DNA from: Argentina anserina
Taxonomy: Eukaryota; Streptophyta; Magnoliopsida; Rosales; Rosaceae
Assembly (NCBI RefSeq): GCF_933775445.1
Contig: NW_026089440.1
Span: forward strand, 46,422 to 110,421
DNA: 64,000 nucleotides
Reading direction: 5' to 3'
Part shown: positions 25,337 through 38,328 of the stretch, piece by piece
Layout of the letters: every line of letters begins with the position of its first letter
Numbering within the stretch: position 1 is the first letter of the stretch
Position numbers and translations under genes: made by a program
The notes under the pieces: model-generated
Told to the model about the DNA's origin: nothing
What the model saw: the letters and a program-made list of their open reading frames with translations, nothing else
The model's database searches: none

Positions 25337-28300
25337 AGATACTCAGTTTGAAAGAAACACACGCCCACACTGGAAACACTCTCAAAATCAAGAAAAACTC
25401 GCATCGAATGCCGTTCAGAAAGATACTCAAACGAGAATTGAAAAGATACTCAAATTGCAATAGTAAACATACTCAAACGATAGAAAGATACTCAGTTTGA
25501 AAGAAACACACGCCCACACTGGAAACACTATCAAATTCAAGAAAAACTCGCATCGAAAGCCGTTCAGAAAGATACTCAAACGAGAATTGAAAAGATACTC
25601 AAATTGCAATAGGAAACATACTCAAACGATCGAAAGATACTCAGTTTGAAAGAACCACACGCCCACACTGGAAACACTCTCAAATTCAAGAGAAACTCGC
25701 ATCAGAAAGCCTTACAGAAACATACTCAAACGAGAATTGAAAAGATACTCAAAGTGCAATAGTAAACATACTCAAACGATAGAAAGATACTCAGTTTGAG
25801 AGAAACACACGCCCACACTGGAAACACTCTCAAAATCAAGAAAAACTCGCATCGAAAGCCGTTCAGAAAGATACTCAAACGAGAATTGAAAAGATACTCA
25901 AATTGCAATAGTAAACATACTCAAACGATAGAAAGATACTCAGTTTGAAAGAAACACACGCCCACACTGGAAACACTCTCAAATTCAAGAGAAATTCGCA
26001 TCGAAAGCCGTTCAGAAAGATACTCAAACGAGAATTGAAAAGATACTCAAATTGCAATAGTAAACATACTCAAACGATATAAAGATACTCAGTTTGAAAG
26101 AAACACACGCCCACACTGGAAACACTCTCAAATTCAAGAAAAACTCGCATCGAAAGCCGTTCAGAAAGATACTCAAACGAGGATTCAAAAGATACTCATA
26201 TTGCAATAGTAAACATACTCAAACGATAGAAAGATACTCAATTTGAAAGAAACACACGCCCACACTGGAAACACTCTCAAATTCAAGAAAAACTCGCATC
26301 GAAAGCCGTTCAGAAAGATACTCAAACGAGGATTCAAAAGATACTCATATTGCAATAGTAAACATACTCAAACGATAGAAAGATACTCAGTTTGAAAAAA
26401 ACACACGCCCGCACTGGAAACACTCTCAAATTCAAGAAAAACTCGCATCGAAAGCCGTTCAGAAAGATACTCAAACGAGGATTGAAAAGATACTCAAATT
26501 GCAATAGTAAACATACTCAAACGATAGAAAGATACTCAGTTTGAAAGAACCACACGCCCACACTGGAAACACTCTCAAATTCAAGAGAAACTCGCATCAG
26601 AAAGCCTTACAGAAACATACTCAAACGAGAATTGAAAAGATACTCAAAGTGCAATAGTAAACATACTCAAACGATAGAAAGATACTCAGTTTGAAAGAAA
26701 CACACGCCCACACTGGAAACACTCTCAAATTCAAGAAAAACTCGCATCGAAAGCCGTTCAGAAAGATACTCAAACGAGAATTGAAAAGATACTCAAATTG
26801 CAATAGTAAACATACTCAAACGATAGAAAGATACTCAGTTTGAAAGAAACACACGCCCACACTGGAAACACTCTCAAATTCAAGAAAAACTCGCATCGAA
26901 AGCCGTTCAGAAAGATACTCAAACGAGGATTGAAAAGATACTCAAATTGCAATAGTAAACATACTCAAACGATAGAAAGATACTCAGTTTGAAAGAACCA
27001 CACGCCCACACTGGAAACACTCTCAAATTCAAGAGAAACTCGCATCAGAAAGCCTTACAGAAACATACTCAAACGATAATTGAAAAGATACTCAAAGTGC
27101 AATAGTAAACATACTCAAACGATAGAAAGATACTCAGTTTGAAAGAAACACACGCCCACACTGGAAACACTCTCAAAATCAAGAAAAACTCGCATCGAAA
27201 GCCGTTCAGAAAGATACTCAAACGAGAATTGAAAAGATACTCAAATTGCAATAGTAAACATACTCAAACGATAGAAAGATACTCAGTTTGAAAGAAACAC
27301 ACGCCCACACTGGAAACACTCTCAAATTCAAGAAAAACTAGCATCAGAAAACCTTACAGAAGGATACTCAAACGAGAATTGAAAAGATACTCAAATTGCA
27401 ATTGTAAACATACTCAAACGATAGAAAGATACTCAGTTTGAAAGAAACACACGCCCACACTGGAAACACTCTCAAATTCAAGAGAAACTCGCATCAGAAA
27501 GCCTTACAGAAACATACTGAAACGAGAATTGAAAAGATACTCAAAGTGCAATAGTAAACATACTCAAACGATAGAAAGATACTCAGTTTGAAAGAAACAC
27601 ACGCCCACACTGGAAACACTCTCAAAATCAAGAAAAACTCGCATCGAATGCCGTTCAGAAAGATACTCAAACGAGAATTGAAAAGATACTCAAATTGCAA
27701 TAGTAAACATACTCAAACGATAGAAAGATACTCAGTTTGAAAGAAACACACGCCCACACTGGAAACACTATCAAATTCAAGAAAAACTCGCATCGAAAGC
27801 CGTTCAGAAAGATACTCAAACGAGAATTGAAAAGATACTCAAATTGCAATAGGAAACATACTCAAACGATCGAAAGATACTCAGTTTGAAAGAACCACAC
27901 GCCCACACTGGAAACACTCTCAAATTCAAGAGAAACTCGCATCAGAAAGCCTTACAGAAACATACTCAAACGAGAATTGAAAAGATACTCAAAGTGCAAT
28001 AGTAAACATACTCAAACGATAGAAAGATACTCAGTTTGAGAGAAACACACGCCCACACTGGAAACACTCTCAAAATCAAGAAAAACTCGCATCGAAAGCC
28101 GTTCAGAAAGATACTCAAACGAGAATTGAAAAGATACTCAAATTGCAATAGTAAACATACTCAAACGATAGAAAGATACTCAGTTTGAAAGAAACACACG
28201 CCCACACTGGAAACACTCTCAAATTCAAGAGAAATTCGCATCGAAAGCCGTTCAGAAAGATACTCAAACGAGAATTGAAAAGATACTCAAATTGCAATAG

Positions 28301-29625
28301 TAAACATACTCAAACGATATAAAGATACTCAGTTTGAAAGAAACACACGCCCACACTGGAAACACTCTCAAATTCAAGAAAAACTCGCATCGAAAGCCGT
28401 TCAGAAAGATACTCAAACGAGGATTCAAAAGATACTCATATTGCAATAGTAAACATACTCAAACGATAGAAAGATACTCAATTTGAAAGAAACACACGCC
28501 CACACTGGAAACACTCTCAAATTCAAGAAAAACTCGCATCGAAAGCCGTTCAGAAAGATACTCAAACGAGGATTCAAAAGATACTCATATTGCAATAGTA
28601 AACATACTCAAACGATAGAAAGATACTCAGTTTGAAAAAAACACACGCCCGCACTGGAAACACTCTCAAATTCAAGAAAAACTCGCATCGAAAGCCGTTC
28701 AGAAAGATACTCAAACGAGGATTGAAAAGATACTCAAATTGCAATAGTAAACATACTCAAACGATAGAAAGATACTCAGTTTCAAAGAACCACACGCCCA
28801 CACTGGAAACACTCTCAAATTCAAGAGAAACTCGCATCAGAAAGCCTTACAGAAACATACTCAAACGAGAATTGAAAAGATACTCAAAGTGCAATAGTAA
28901 ACATACTCAAACGATAGAAAGATACTCAGTTTGAAAGAAACACACGCCCACACTGGAAACACTCTCAAATTCAAGAAAAACTCGCATCGAAAGCCGTTCA
29001 GAAAGATACTCAAACGAGAATTGAAAAGATACTCAAATTGCAATAGTAAACATACTCAAACGATAGAAAGATACTCAGTTTGAAAGAAACACACGCCCAC
29101 ACTGGAAACACTCTCAAATTCAAGAAAAACTCGCATCGAAAGCCGTTCAGAAAGATACTCAAACGAGGATTGAAAAGATACTCAAATTGCAATAGTAAAC
29201 ATACTCAAACGATAGAAAGATACTCAGTTTGAAAGAAACACACGCCCACACTGGAAACACTCTCAAATTCAAGAGAAACTCGCATCAGAAAGCCTTACAG
29301 AAACATACTCAAACGATAATTGAAAAGATACTCAAAGTGCAATAGTAAACATACTCAAACGATAGAAAGATACTCAGTTTGAAAGAAACACACGCCCACA
29401 CTGGAAACACTCTCAAAATCAAGAAAAACTCGCATCGAAAGCCGTTCAGAAAGATACTCAAACGAGAATTGAAAAGATACTCAAATTGCAATAGTAAACA
29501 TACTCAAACGATAGAAAGATACTCAGTTTGAAAGAAACACACGCCCACACTGGAAACACTCTCAAATTCAAGAAAAACTAGCATCAGAAAACCTTACAGA
29601 AGGATACTCAAACGAGAATTGAAAA
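25124..29625 (+). repeat. 15-monomer tandem duplication, 2,240 bp period
   Basis: Two adjacent copies, about 25,124-27,363 and 27,364-29,603 (match extends to 29,625), keep private variants in register: CATCGAATGCCG (25,410 and 27,650), ATAGGAAACATAC (25,610 and 27,850), ACGATCGAAAG (25,628 and 27,868), ACGATATAAAG (26,076 and 28,316) and ACGATAATTG (27,073 and 29,313). I noticed only isolated differences, for example GAACCACAC at 26,998 against GAAACACAC, and TTTCAAAGAACC at 28,781 against TTTGAAAGAACC. The unit is ten monomers of 149 bp and five of 150 bp. Such near-identity marks a very recent event, or an assembly duplication. Confidence 0.9.
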
Positions 29626-31430
29626 GGTACTCAAATTGCAATAGTAAAAATACTCAAACGATAGAAAGATACTCAGTTTGAAAGAAACACACGCCCACAC
29701 TGGAAACACTCTCAAATTCAAGAAAAACTCGCATCGAAAGCCGTTCAGAAAGATACTCAAACGAGAATTGAAAAGATACTCAAATTGCAATAGTAAACAT
29801 ACTCAAACGATAGAAAGATACTCAGTTTGAAAGAAACACACGCCCACACTGGAAACACTCTCAAATTCAAGAAAAACTCGCATCGAAAGCCGTTCAGAAA
29901 GATACTCAAAGGAGGATTCAAAAGATACTCATATTGCAATAGTAAACATACTCAAACGATAGAAAGATACTCAGTTTGAAAGAAACACACGCCCACACTG
30001 GAAACACTCTCAAAATCAAGAAAAACTCGCATCGAAAGCCGTTCAGAAAGATACTCAAACGAGAATTGAAAAGATACTCAAATTGCAATAGTAAACATAC
30101 TCAAACGATAGAAAGATACTCAGTTTGAAAGAAACACACGCCCACACTGGAAACACTATCAAATTCAAGAAAAACTCGCATCGAAAGCCGTTCAGAAAGA
30201 TACTCAAACGAGAATTGAAAAGATACTCAAATTGCAATTGTAAACATACTCAAACGATAGAAAGATACTCAGTTTGAAAGAAACACACGCCCACACTGGA
30301 AACACTCTCAAATTCAAGAGAAACTCACATCAGAAAGCCTTACAGAAACATACTCAAACGAGAATTGAAAAGATACTCAAAGTGCAATAGTAAACATACT
30401 CAAACGATAGAAAGATACTCAGTTTGAAAGAAACACACGCCCGCACTGGAAACACTCTCAAATTCAAGAAAAACTCGCATCGAAAGCCGTTCAGAAAGAT
30501 ACTCAAACGAGGATTCAAAAGATACTCATATTGCAATAGTAAACATACTCAAACGATAGAAAGATACTCAGTTTGAAAAAAACACACGCCCGCACTGGAA
30601 ACACTCTCAAATTCAAGAAAAACTCGCATCGAAAGCCGTTCAGAAAGATACTCAAACGAGAATTGAAAAGATACTCAAATTGCAATAGTAAACATACTCA
30701 AACGATAGAAAGATACTCAGTTTGAAAGAAACACACGCCCACACTGGAAACACTCTCAAATTCAAGAAAAACTCGCATCGAAAGCCGTTCAGAAAGATAC
30801 TCAAACGAGAATTGAAAAGATACTCAAATTGCAATAGTAAACATACTCAAACGATAGAAAGATACTCAGTTTGAAAGAAACACACGCCCACACTGGAAAC
30901 ACTCTCAAATTCAAGAAAAACTCGCATCGAAAGCCGTTCAGAAAGATACTCAAACGAGGATTCAAAAGATACTCATATTCCAATAGTAAACATAATCAAA
31001 CGATAGAAAGATACTCAGTTTGAAAAAAACACACGCCCGCACTGGAAACACTCTCAAATTCAAGAAAAACTCGCATCGAAAGCCGTTCAGAAAGATACTC
31101 AAACGAGGATTGAAAAGATACTCAAATTGCAATAGTAAACATACTCAAACGATAGAAAGATACTCAGTTTGAAAGAAACACACGCCCACACTGGAAACAC
31201 TCTCAAATTCAAGAAAAACTCGCATCGAAAGCCGTTCAGAAAGATAATCAAACGAGAATTGAAAAGATACTCAAATTGCAATAGTAAACATACTCAAACG
31301 ATAGAAAGATACTCAGTTTGAAAGAAACACACGCCCACACTGGAAACACTCTCAAAATCAAGAAAAACTCGCATCGAAAGCCGTTCAGAAAGATACTCTA
31401 ACGAGAATTGAAAAGATACTCAAATTGCAA
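29400..31430 (+). repeat. Dispersed duplicate block, first copy (partner at about 43,570-45,597, 14,168 bp away)
   Basis: This block recurs 14,168 bp downstream. Private variants match exactly: CAGAAGGATACTC (29,600 and 43,768), CTCAAAGGAGG (29,908 and 44,076), AAACTCACATCAG (30,324 and 44,492) and CACTATCAAATTC (30,146 and 44,314). The partner at about 43,570-45,597 lies beyond the 16- and 19-monomer repeats. The first clear break is GCAATTGTAAAC at 31,427 against GCAATAGTAAAC at 45,595. Similarity continues less strictly afterwards. Confidence 0.85.
29573..29722 (+). repeat. L-type monomer embedded in domain R
   Basis: This 150-bp unit has the head AAAAACTAGCATCAGAAAAC, then AAAAGGTACTC and TAAAAATACTC. 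That combination is characteristic of domain L (for example 1,650 and 10,012) and foreign to its neighbours. It also carries CAGAAGGATACTC, shared only with its own copies. An identical unit lies at 43,741-43,890 within the 14,168-bp duplicate. A unit with the same head but an R-type body is at about 27,342. It looks like a remnant of ancestral sequence or a product of exchange between domains. Confidence 0.8.
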
Positions 31431-32968
31431 TTGTAAACATACTCAAACGATAGAAAGATACTCAGTTTGAAAGAAACACACGCCCACACTGGAAACACTC
31501 TCAAATTCAAGAAAAACTCGCATCGAAAGCCGTTCAGAAAGATACTCAAACGAGAATTGAAAAGATACTCAAATTGCAATAGTAAACATACTCAAACGAT
31601 AGAAAGATACTCAGTTTGAAAGAAACACACGCCCACACTGGAAACACTCTCAAATTCAAGAAAAACTCGCATCGAAAACCGTTCCGAAAGATACTCAAAC
31701 GAGGATTCAAAAGATACTCATATTGCAATAGTAAACATACTCAAACGATAGAAAGATACTCAGTTTGAAAAAAACACACGCCCGCACTGGAAACACTCTC
31801 AAATTCAAGAAAAACTCGCATCGAAAGCCGTTCAGAAAGATACTCAAACGAGGATTGAAAAGATACTCAAATTGCAATAGTAAACATACTCAAACGATAG
31901 AAAGATACTCAGTTTGAAAGAAACACACGCCCACACTGGAAACACTCTCAAATTCAAGAAAAACTCGCATCGAAAGCCGTTCAGAAAGATACTCAAACGA
32001 GGATTCAAAAGATACTCATATTGCAATAGTAAACATAATCAAACGATAGAAAGATACTCAGTTTGAAAAAAACACACGCCCGCACTGGAAACACTCTCAA
32101 ATTCAAGAAAAACTCGCATCGAAAGCCGTTCAGAAAGATACTCAAACGAGGATTGAAAAGATACTCAAATTGCAATAGTAAACATACTCAAACGATAGAA
32201 AGATACTCAGTTTGAAAGAAACACACGCCCACACTGGAAACACTCTCAAATTCAAGAAAAACTCGCATCGAAAGCCGTTCAGAAAGATAATCAAACGAGA
32301 ATTGAAAAGATACTCAAATTGCAATAGTAAACATACTCAAACGATAGAAAGATACTCAGTTTGAAAGAAACACACGCCCACACTGGAAACACTCTCAAAA
32401 TCAAGAAAAACTCGCATCGAAAGCCGTTCAGAAAGATACTCTAACGAGAATTGAAAAGATACTCAAATTGCAATTGTAAACATACTCAAACGATAGAAAG
32501 ATACTCAGTTTGAAAGAAACACACGCCCACACTGGAAACACTCTCAAATTCAAGAAAAACTCGCATCGAAAGCCGTTCAGAAAGATACTCAAACGAGAAT
32601 TGAAAAGATACTCAAATTGCAATAGTAAACATACTCAAACGATAGAAAGATACTCAGTTTGAAAGAAACACACGCCCACACTGGAAACACTCTCAAATTC
32701 AAGAAAAACTCGCATCGAAAACCGTTCAGAAAGATACTCAAACGAGGATTCAAAAGATACTCATATTGCAATAGTAAACATACTCAAACGATAGAAAGAT
32801 ACTCAGTTTGAAAAAAACACACGCCCTCACTGGAAACACTCTCAAATTCAAGAAAAACTCGCATCGAAAGCCGTTCAGAAAGATACTCAAACGAGGATTG
32901 AAAAGATACTCAAATTGCAATAGTAAACATACTCAAACGATAGAAAGATACTCAGTTTGAAAGAACCA
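30900..32968 (+). repeat. 7-monomer higher-order repeat, 1,043 bp period, two copies
   Basis: Seven 149-bp units repeat with shared private variants AACATAATCAAACG (near 30,990 and 32,033) and AAAGATAATCAAACG (near 31,243 and 32,286). Isolated differences include CATATTCCAATAG against CATATTGCAATAG and GTTCCGAAAG against GTTCAGAAAG. The match ends near 32,968, where GAACCACACG replaces GAAACACACG. The composition differs from the 1,045-bp 7-mer further left, so the two are separate events. Confidence 0.85.
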
Positions 32969-35900
32969 CACGCCCACACTGGAAACACTCTCAAATTCAA
33001 GAGAAACTCGCATCAGAAAGCCTTGCAGAAACATACTCAAACGAGAATTGAAAAGATACTCAAAGTGCAATAGTAAACATACTCAAACGATAGAAAGATA
33101 CTCAGTTTGAGAGAAACACACGCCCACACTGGAAACACTCTCAAAATCAAGAAAAACTCGCATCGAAAGCCGTTCAGAAAGATACTCAAACGAGAATTGA
33201 AAAGATACTCAAATTGCAATAGTAAACATACTCAAACGATAGAAAGATACTCAGTTTGAAAGAAACACACGCCCACACTGGAAACACTCTCAAAATCAAG
33301 AAAAATTCGCATCGAAAGCCGTTCAGAAAGATACTCAAACGAGAATTGAAAAGATACTCAAATTGCAATAGTAAACATACTCAAACGATAGAAAGATACT
33401 CAGTTTGAAAGAAACACACGCCCACACTGGAAACACTCTCAAAATCAAGAAAAACTCGCATCGAAAGCCGTTCAGAAAGATACTCTAACGAGAATTGAAA
33501 AGATACTCAAATTGCAATTGTAAACATACTCAAACGATAGAAAGATACTCAGTTTGAAAGAAACACACGCCCACACTGGAAACACTCTCAAATTCAAGAG
33601 AAATTCGCATCGAAAGCCGTTCAGAAACATACTCAAACGAGAATTGAAAAGATACTCAAAGTGCAATAGTAAACATACTCAAACGATAGAAAGATACTCA
33701 GTTTGAAAGAAACACACGCCCACACTGGAAACACTCTCAAATTCAAGAAAAACTCGCATCGAAAGCCGTTCAGAAAGATACTCAAACGAGAATTGAAAAG
33801 ATACTCAAATTGCAATAGTAAACATACTCAAACGATAGAAAGATACTCAGTTTGAAAGAACCACACGCCCACACTGGAAACACTCTCAAATTCAAGAGAA
33901 ACTCGCATCAGAAAGCCTTACAGAAACATACTCAAACGAGAATTGAAAAGATACTCAAATTGCAATTGTAAACATACTCAAACGATAGAAAGATACTCAG
34001 TTTGAAAGAAACACACGCCCACACTGGAAACACTCTCAAATTCAAGAAAAACTCGCATCGAAAGCCGTTCAGAAAGATACTCAAACGAGAATTGAAAAGA
34101 TACTCAAATTGCAATTGTAAACATACTCAAACGATAGAAAGATACTCAGTTTGAAAGAAACACACGCCCACACTGGAAACACTCTCAAATTCAAGAGAAA
34201 CTCGCATCAGAAAGCCTTACAGAAACATACTCAAACGAGAATTGAAAAGATACTCAAAGTGCAATAGTAAACATACTCAAACGATAGAAAGATACTCAGT
34301 TTGAAAGAAACACACGCCCGCACTGGAAACACTCTCAAATTCAAGAAAAACTCGCATCGAAAGCCGTTCAGAAAGATACTCAAACGAGGATTCAAAAGAT
34401 ACTCATATTGCAATAGTAAACATACTCAAACGATAGAAAGATACTCAGTTTGAAAAAAACACACGCCCGCACTGGAAACACTCTCAAATTCAAGAAAAAC
34501 TCGCATCGAAAGCCGTTCAGAAAGATACTCAAACGAGAATTGAAAAGATACTCAAATTGCAATAGTAAACATACTCAAACGATAGAAAGATACTCAGTTT
34601 GAAAGAAACACACGCCCACACTGGAAACACTCTCAAATTCAAGAAAAACTCGCATCGAAAGCCGTTCAGAAAGATACTCAAATGAGAATTGAAAAGATAC
34701 TCAAATTGCAATTGTAAACATACTCAAACGATAGAAAGATACTCAGTTTGAAAGAAACACACGCCCACACTGGAAACACTCTCAAATTCAAGAAAAACTC
34801 GCATCGAAAGCCGTTCAGAAAGATACTCAAACGAGAATTGAAAAGATACTCAAATTGCAATAGTAAACATACTCAAACGATAGAAAGATACTCAGTTTGA
34901 AAGAAACACACGCCCACACTGGAAACACTCTCAAATTCAAGAAAAACTCGCATCGAAAGCCGTTCAGAAAGATACTCAAACGAGAATTGAAAAGATACTC
35001 AAATTGCAATAGTAAACATACTCAAACGATAGAAAGATACTCAGTTTGAAAGAAACACACGCCCACACTGGAAACACTCTCAAATTCAAGAAAAACTCGC
35101 ATCGAAAGCCGTTCAGAAAGATACTCAAACGAGAATTGAAAAGATACTCAAATTGCAATAGTAAACATACTCAAACGATAGAAAGATACTCAGTTTGAAA
35201 GAAACACACGCCCACACTGGAAACACTCTCAAAATCAAGAAAAACTCGCATCGAAAGCCGTTCAGAAAGATACTCAAACGAGAATTGAAAAGATACTCAA
35301 ATTGCAATAGTAAACATACTCAAACGATAGAAAGATACTCAGTTTGAAAGAAACACACGCCCACACTGGAAACACTCTCAAATTCAAGAAAAACTCGCAT
35401 CGAAAGCCGTTCAGAAAGATACTCAAACGAGAATTGAAAAGATACTCAAATTGCAATAGTAAACATACTCAAACGATAGAAAGATACTCAGTTTGAAAGA
35501 AACACACGCCCACACTGGAAACACTCTCAAATTCAAGAAAAACTCGCATCGAAAACCGTTCAGAAAGATACTCAAACGAGGATTCAAAAGATACTCATAT
35601 TGCAATAGTAAACATACTCAAACGATAGAAAGATACTCAGTTTGAAAAAAACACACGCCCGCACTGGAAACACTCTCAAATTCAAGAAAAACTCGCATCG
35701 AAAGCCGTTCAGAAAGATACTCAAACGAGGATTGAAAAGATACTCAAATTGCAATAGTAAACATACTCAAACGATAGAAAGATACTCAGTTTGAAAGAAC
35801 CACACGCCCACACTGGAAACACTCTCAAATTCAAGAGAAACTCGCATCAGAAAGCCTTGCAGAAACATACTCAAACGAGAATTGAAAAGATACTCAAAGT

Positions 35901-38328
35901 GCAATAGTAAACATACTCAAATGATAGAAAGATACTCAGTTTGAGAGAAACACACGCCCACACTGGAAACACTCTCAAAATCAAGAAAAACTCGCATCGA
36001 AAGCCGTTCAGAAAGATACTCAAACGAGAATTGAAAAGATACTCAAATTGCAATAGTAAACATACTCAAACGATAGAAAGATACTCAGTTTGAAAGAAAC
36101 ACACGCCCACACTGGAAACACTCTCAAAATCAAGAAAAATTCGCATCGAAAGCCGTTCAGAAAGATACTCAAACGAGAATTGAAAAGATACTCAAATTGC
36201 AATAGTAAACATACTCAAACGATAGAAAGATACTCAGTTTGAAAGAAACACACGCCCACACTGGAAACACTCTCAAATTCAAGAAAAACTCGCATCGAAA
36301 GCCGTTCAGAAAGATACTCTAACGAGAATTGAAAAGATACTCAAATTGCAATTGTAAACATACTCAAACGATAGAAAGATACTCAGTTTGAAAGAAACAC
36401 ACGCCCACACTGGAAACACTCTCAAATTCAAGATAAATTCGCATCGAAAGCCGTTCAGAAACATACTCAAACGAGAATTGAAAAGATACTCAAAGTGCAA
36501 TAGTAAACATACTCAAACGATAGAAAGATACTCAGTTTGAAAGAAACACACGCCCACACTGGAAACACTCTCAAATTCAAGAAAAACTCGCATCGAAAGC
36601 CGTTCAGAAAGATACTCAAACGAGAATTGAAAAGATACTCAAATTGCAATAGTAAACATACTCAAACGATAGAAAGATACTCAGTTTGAAAGAACCACAC
36701 GCCCACACTGGAAACACTCTCAAATTCAAGAGAAACTCGCATCAGAAAGCCTTACAGAAACATACTCAAACGAGAATTGAAAAGATACTCAAATTGCAAT
36801 TGTAAACATACTCAAACGATAGAAAGATACTCAGTTTGAAAGAAACACACGCCCACACTGGAAACACTCTCAAATTCAAGAAAACTCGCATCGAAAGCCG
36901 TTCAGAAAGATACTCAAACGAGAATTGAAAAGATACTCAAATTGCAATTGTAAACATACTCAAACGATAGAAAGATACTCAGTTTGAAAGAAACACACGC
37001 CCACACTGGAAACACTCTCAAATTCAAGAGAAACTCGCATCAGAAAGCCTTACAGAAACATACTCAAACGAGAATTGAAAAGATACTCAAAGTGCAATAG
37101 TAAACATACTCAAACGATAGAAAGATACTCAGTTTGAAAGAAACACACGCCCGCACTGGAAACACTCTCAAATTCAAGAAAAACTCGCATCGAAAGCCGT
37201 TCAGAAAGATACTCAAACGAGGATTCAAAAGATACTCATATTGCAATAGTAAACATACTCAAACGATAGAAAGATACTCAGTTTGAAAAAAACACACGCC
37301 CGCACTGGAAACACTCTCAAATTCAAGAAAAACTCGCATCGAAAGCCGTTCAGAAAGATACTCAAACGAGAATTGAAAAGATACTCAAATTGCAATAGTA
37401 AACATACTCAAACGATAGAAAGATACTCAGTTTGAAAGAAACACACGCCCACACTGGAAACACTCTCAAATTCAAGAAAAACTCGCATCGAAAGCCGTTC
37501 AGAAAGATACTCAAACGAGAATTGAAAAGATACTCAAATTGCAATTGTAAACATACTCAAACGATAGAAAGATACTCAGTTTGAAAGAAACACACGCCCA
37601 CACTGGAAACACTCTCAAATTCAAGAAAAACTCGCATCGAAAGCCGTTCAGAAAGATACTCAAACGAGAATTGAAAAGATACTCAAATTGCAATAGTAAA
37701 CATACTCAAACGATAGAAAGATACTCAGTTTGAAAGAAACACACGCCCACACTGGAAACACTCTCAAATTCAAGAAAAACTCGCATCGAAAGCCGTTCAG
37801 AAAGATACTCAAACGAGAATTGAAAAGATACTCAAATTGCAATAGTAAACATACTCAAACGATAGAAAGATACTCAGTTTGAAAGAAACACACGCCCACA
37901 CTGGAAACACTCTCAAATTCAAGAAAAACTCGCATCGAAAGCCGTTCAGAAAGATACTCAAACGAGAATTGAAAAGATACTCAAATTGCAATAGTAAACA
38001 TACTCAAACGATAGAAAGATACTCAGTTTGAAAGAAACACACGCCCACACTGGAAACACTCTCAAAATCAAGAAAAACTCGCATCGAAAGCCGTTCAGAA
38101 AGATACTCAAACGAGAATTGAAAAGATACTCAAATTGCAATAGTAAACATACTCAAACGATAGAAAGATACTCAGTTTGAAAGAAACACACGCCCACACT
38201 GGAAACACTCTCAAATTCAAGAAAAACTCGCATCGAAAGCCGTTCAGAAAGATACTCAAACGAGAATTGAAAAGATACTCAAATTGCAATAGTAAACATA
38301 CTCAAACGATAGAAAGATACTCAGTTTG
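32827..38328 (+). repeat. 19-monomer duplication, about 2,834 bp offset
   Basis: About 32,827-35,493 matches 35,661-38,328. Shared features at this offset include CTTGCAGAAAC near 33,020 and 35,854, TTTGAGAGAAAC near 33,105 and 35,939, and the order of GCAATTGTAAAC, CTCTAACG and CAAAATCAAG units. The offset drops by one after a missing A at about 36,885 (AAGAAAACTCGC). The second copy feeds directly into the 16-monomer repeat that follows. Confidence 0.82.

Noticed and set aside
28632..28934. Longest plus-strand open frames (also 17,136-17,420, 60,251-60,517 and the 80-codon frames at 1,749 and 2,646)
   Set aside because: All consist of translated satellite, begin at TTG or ATT-like repeat positions without any ribosome site or gene context, and arise where a class B unit or a one-base indel removes a stop. 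They are not conserved between neighbouring copies.
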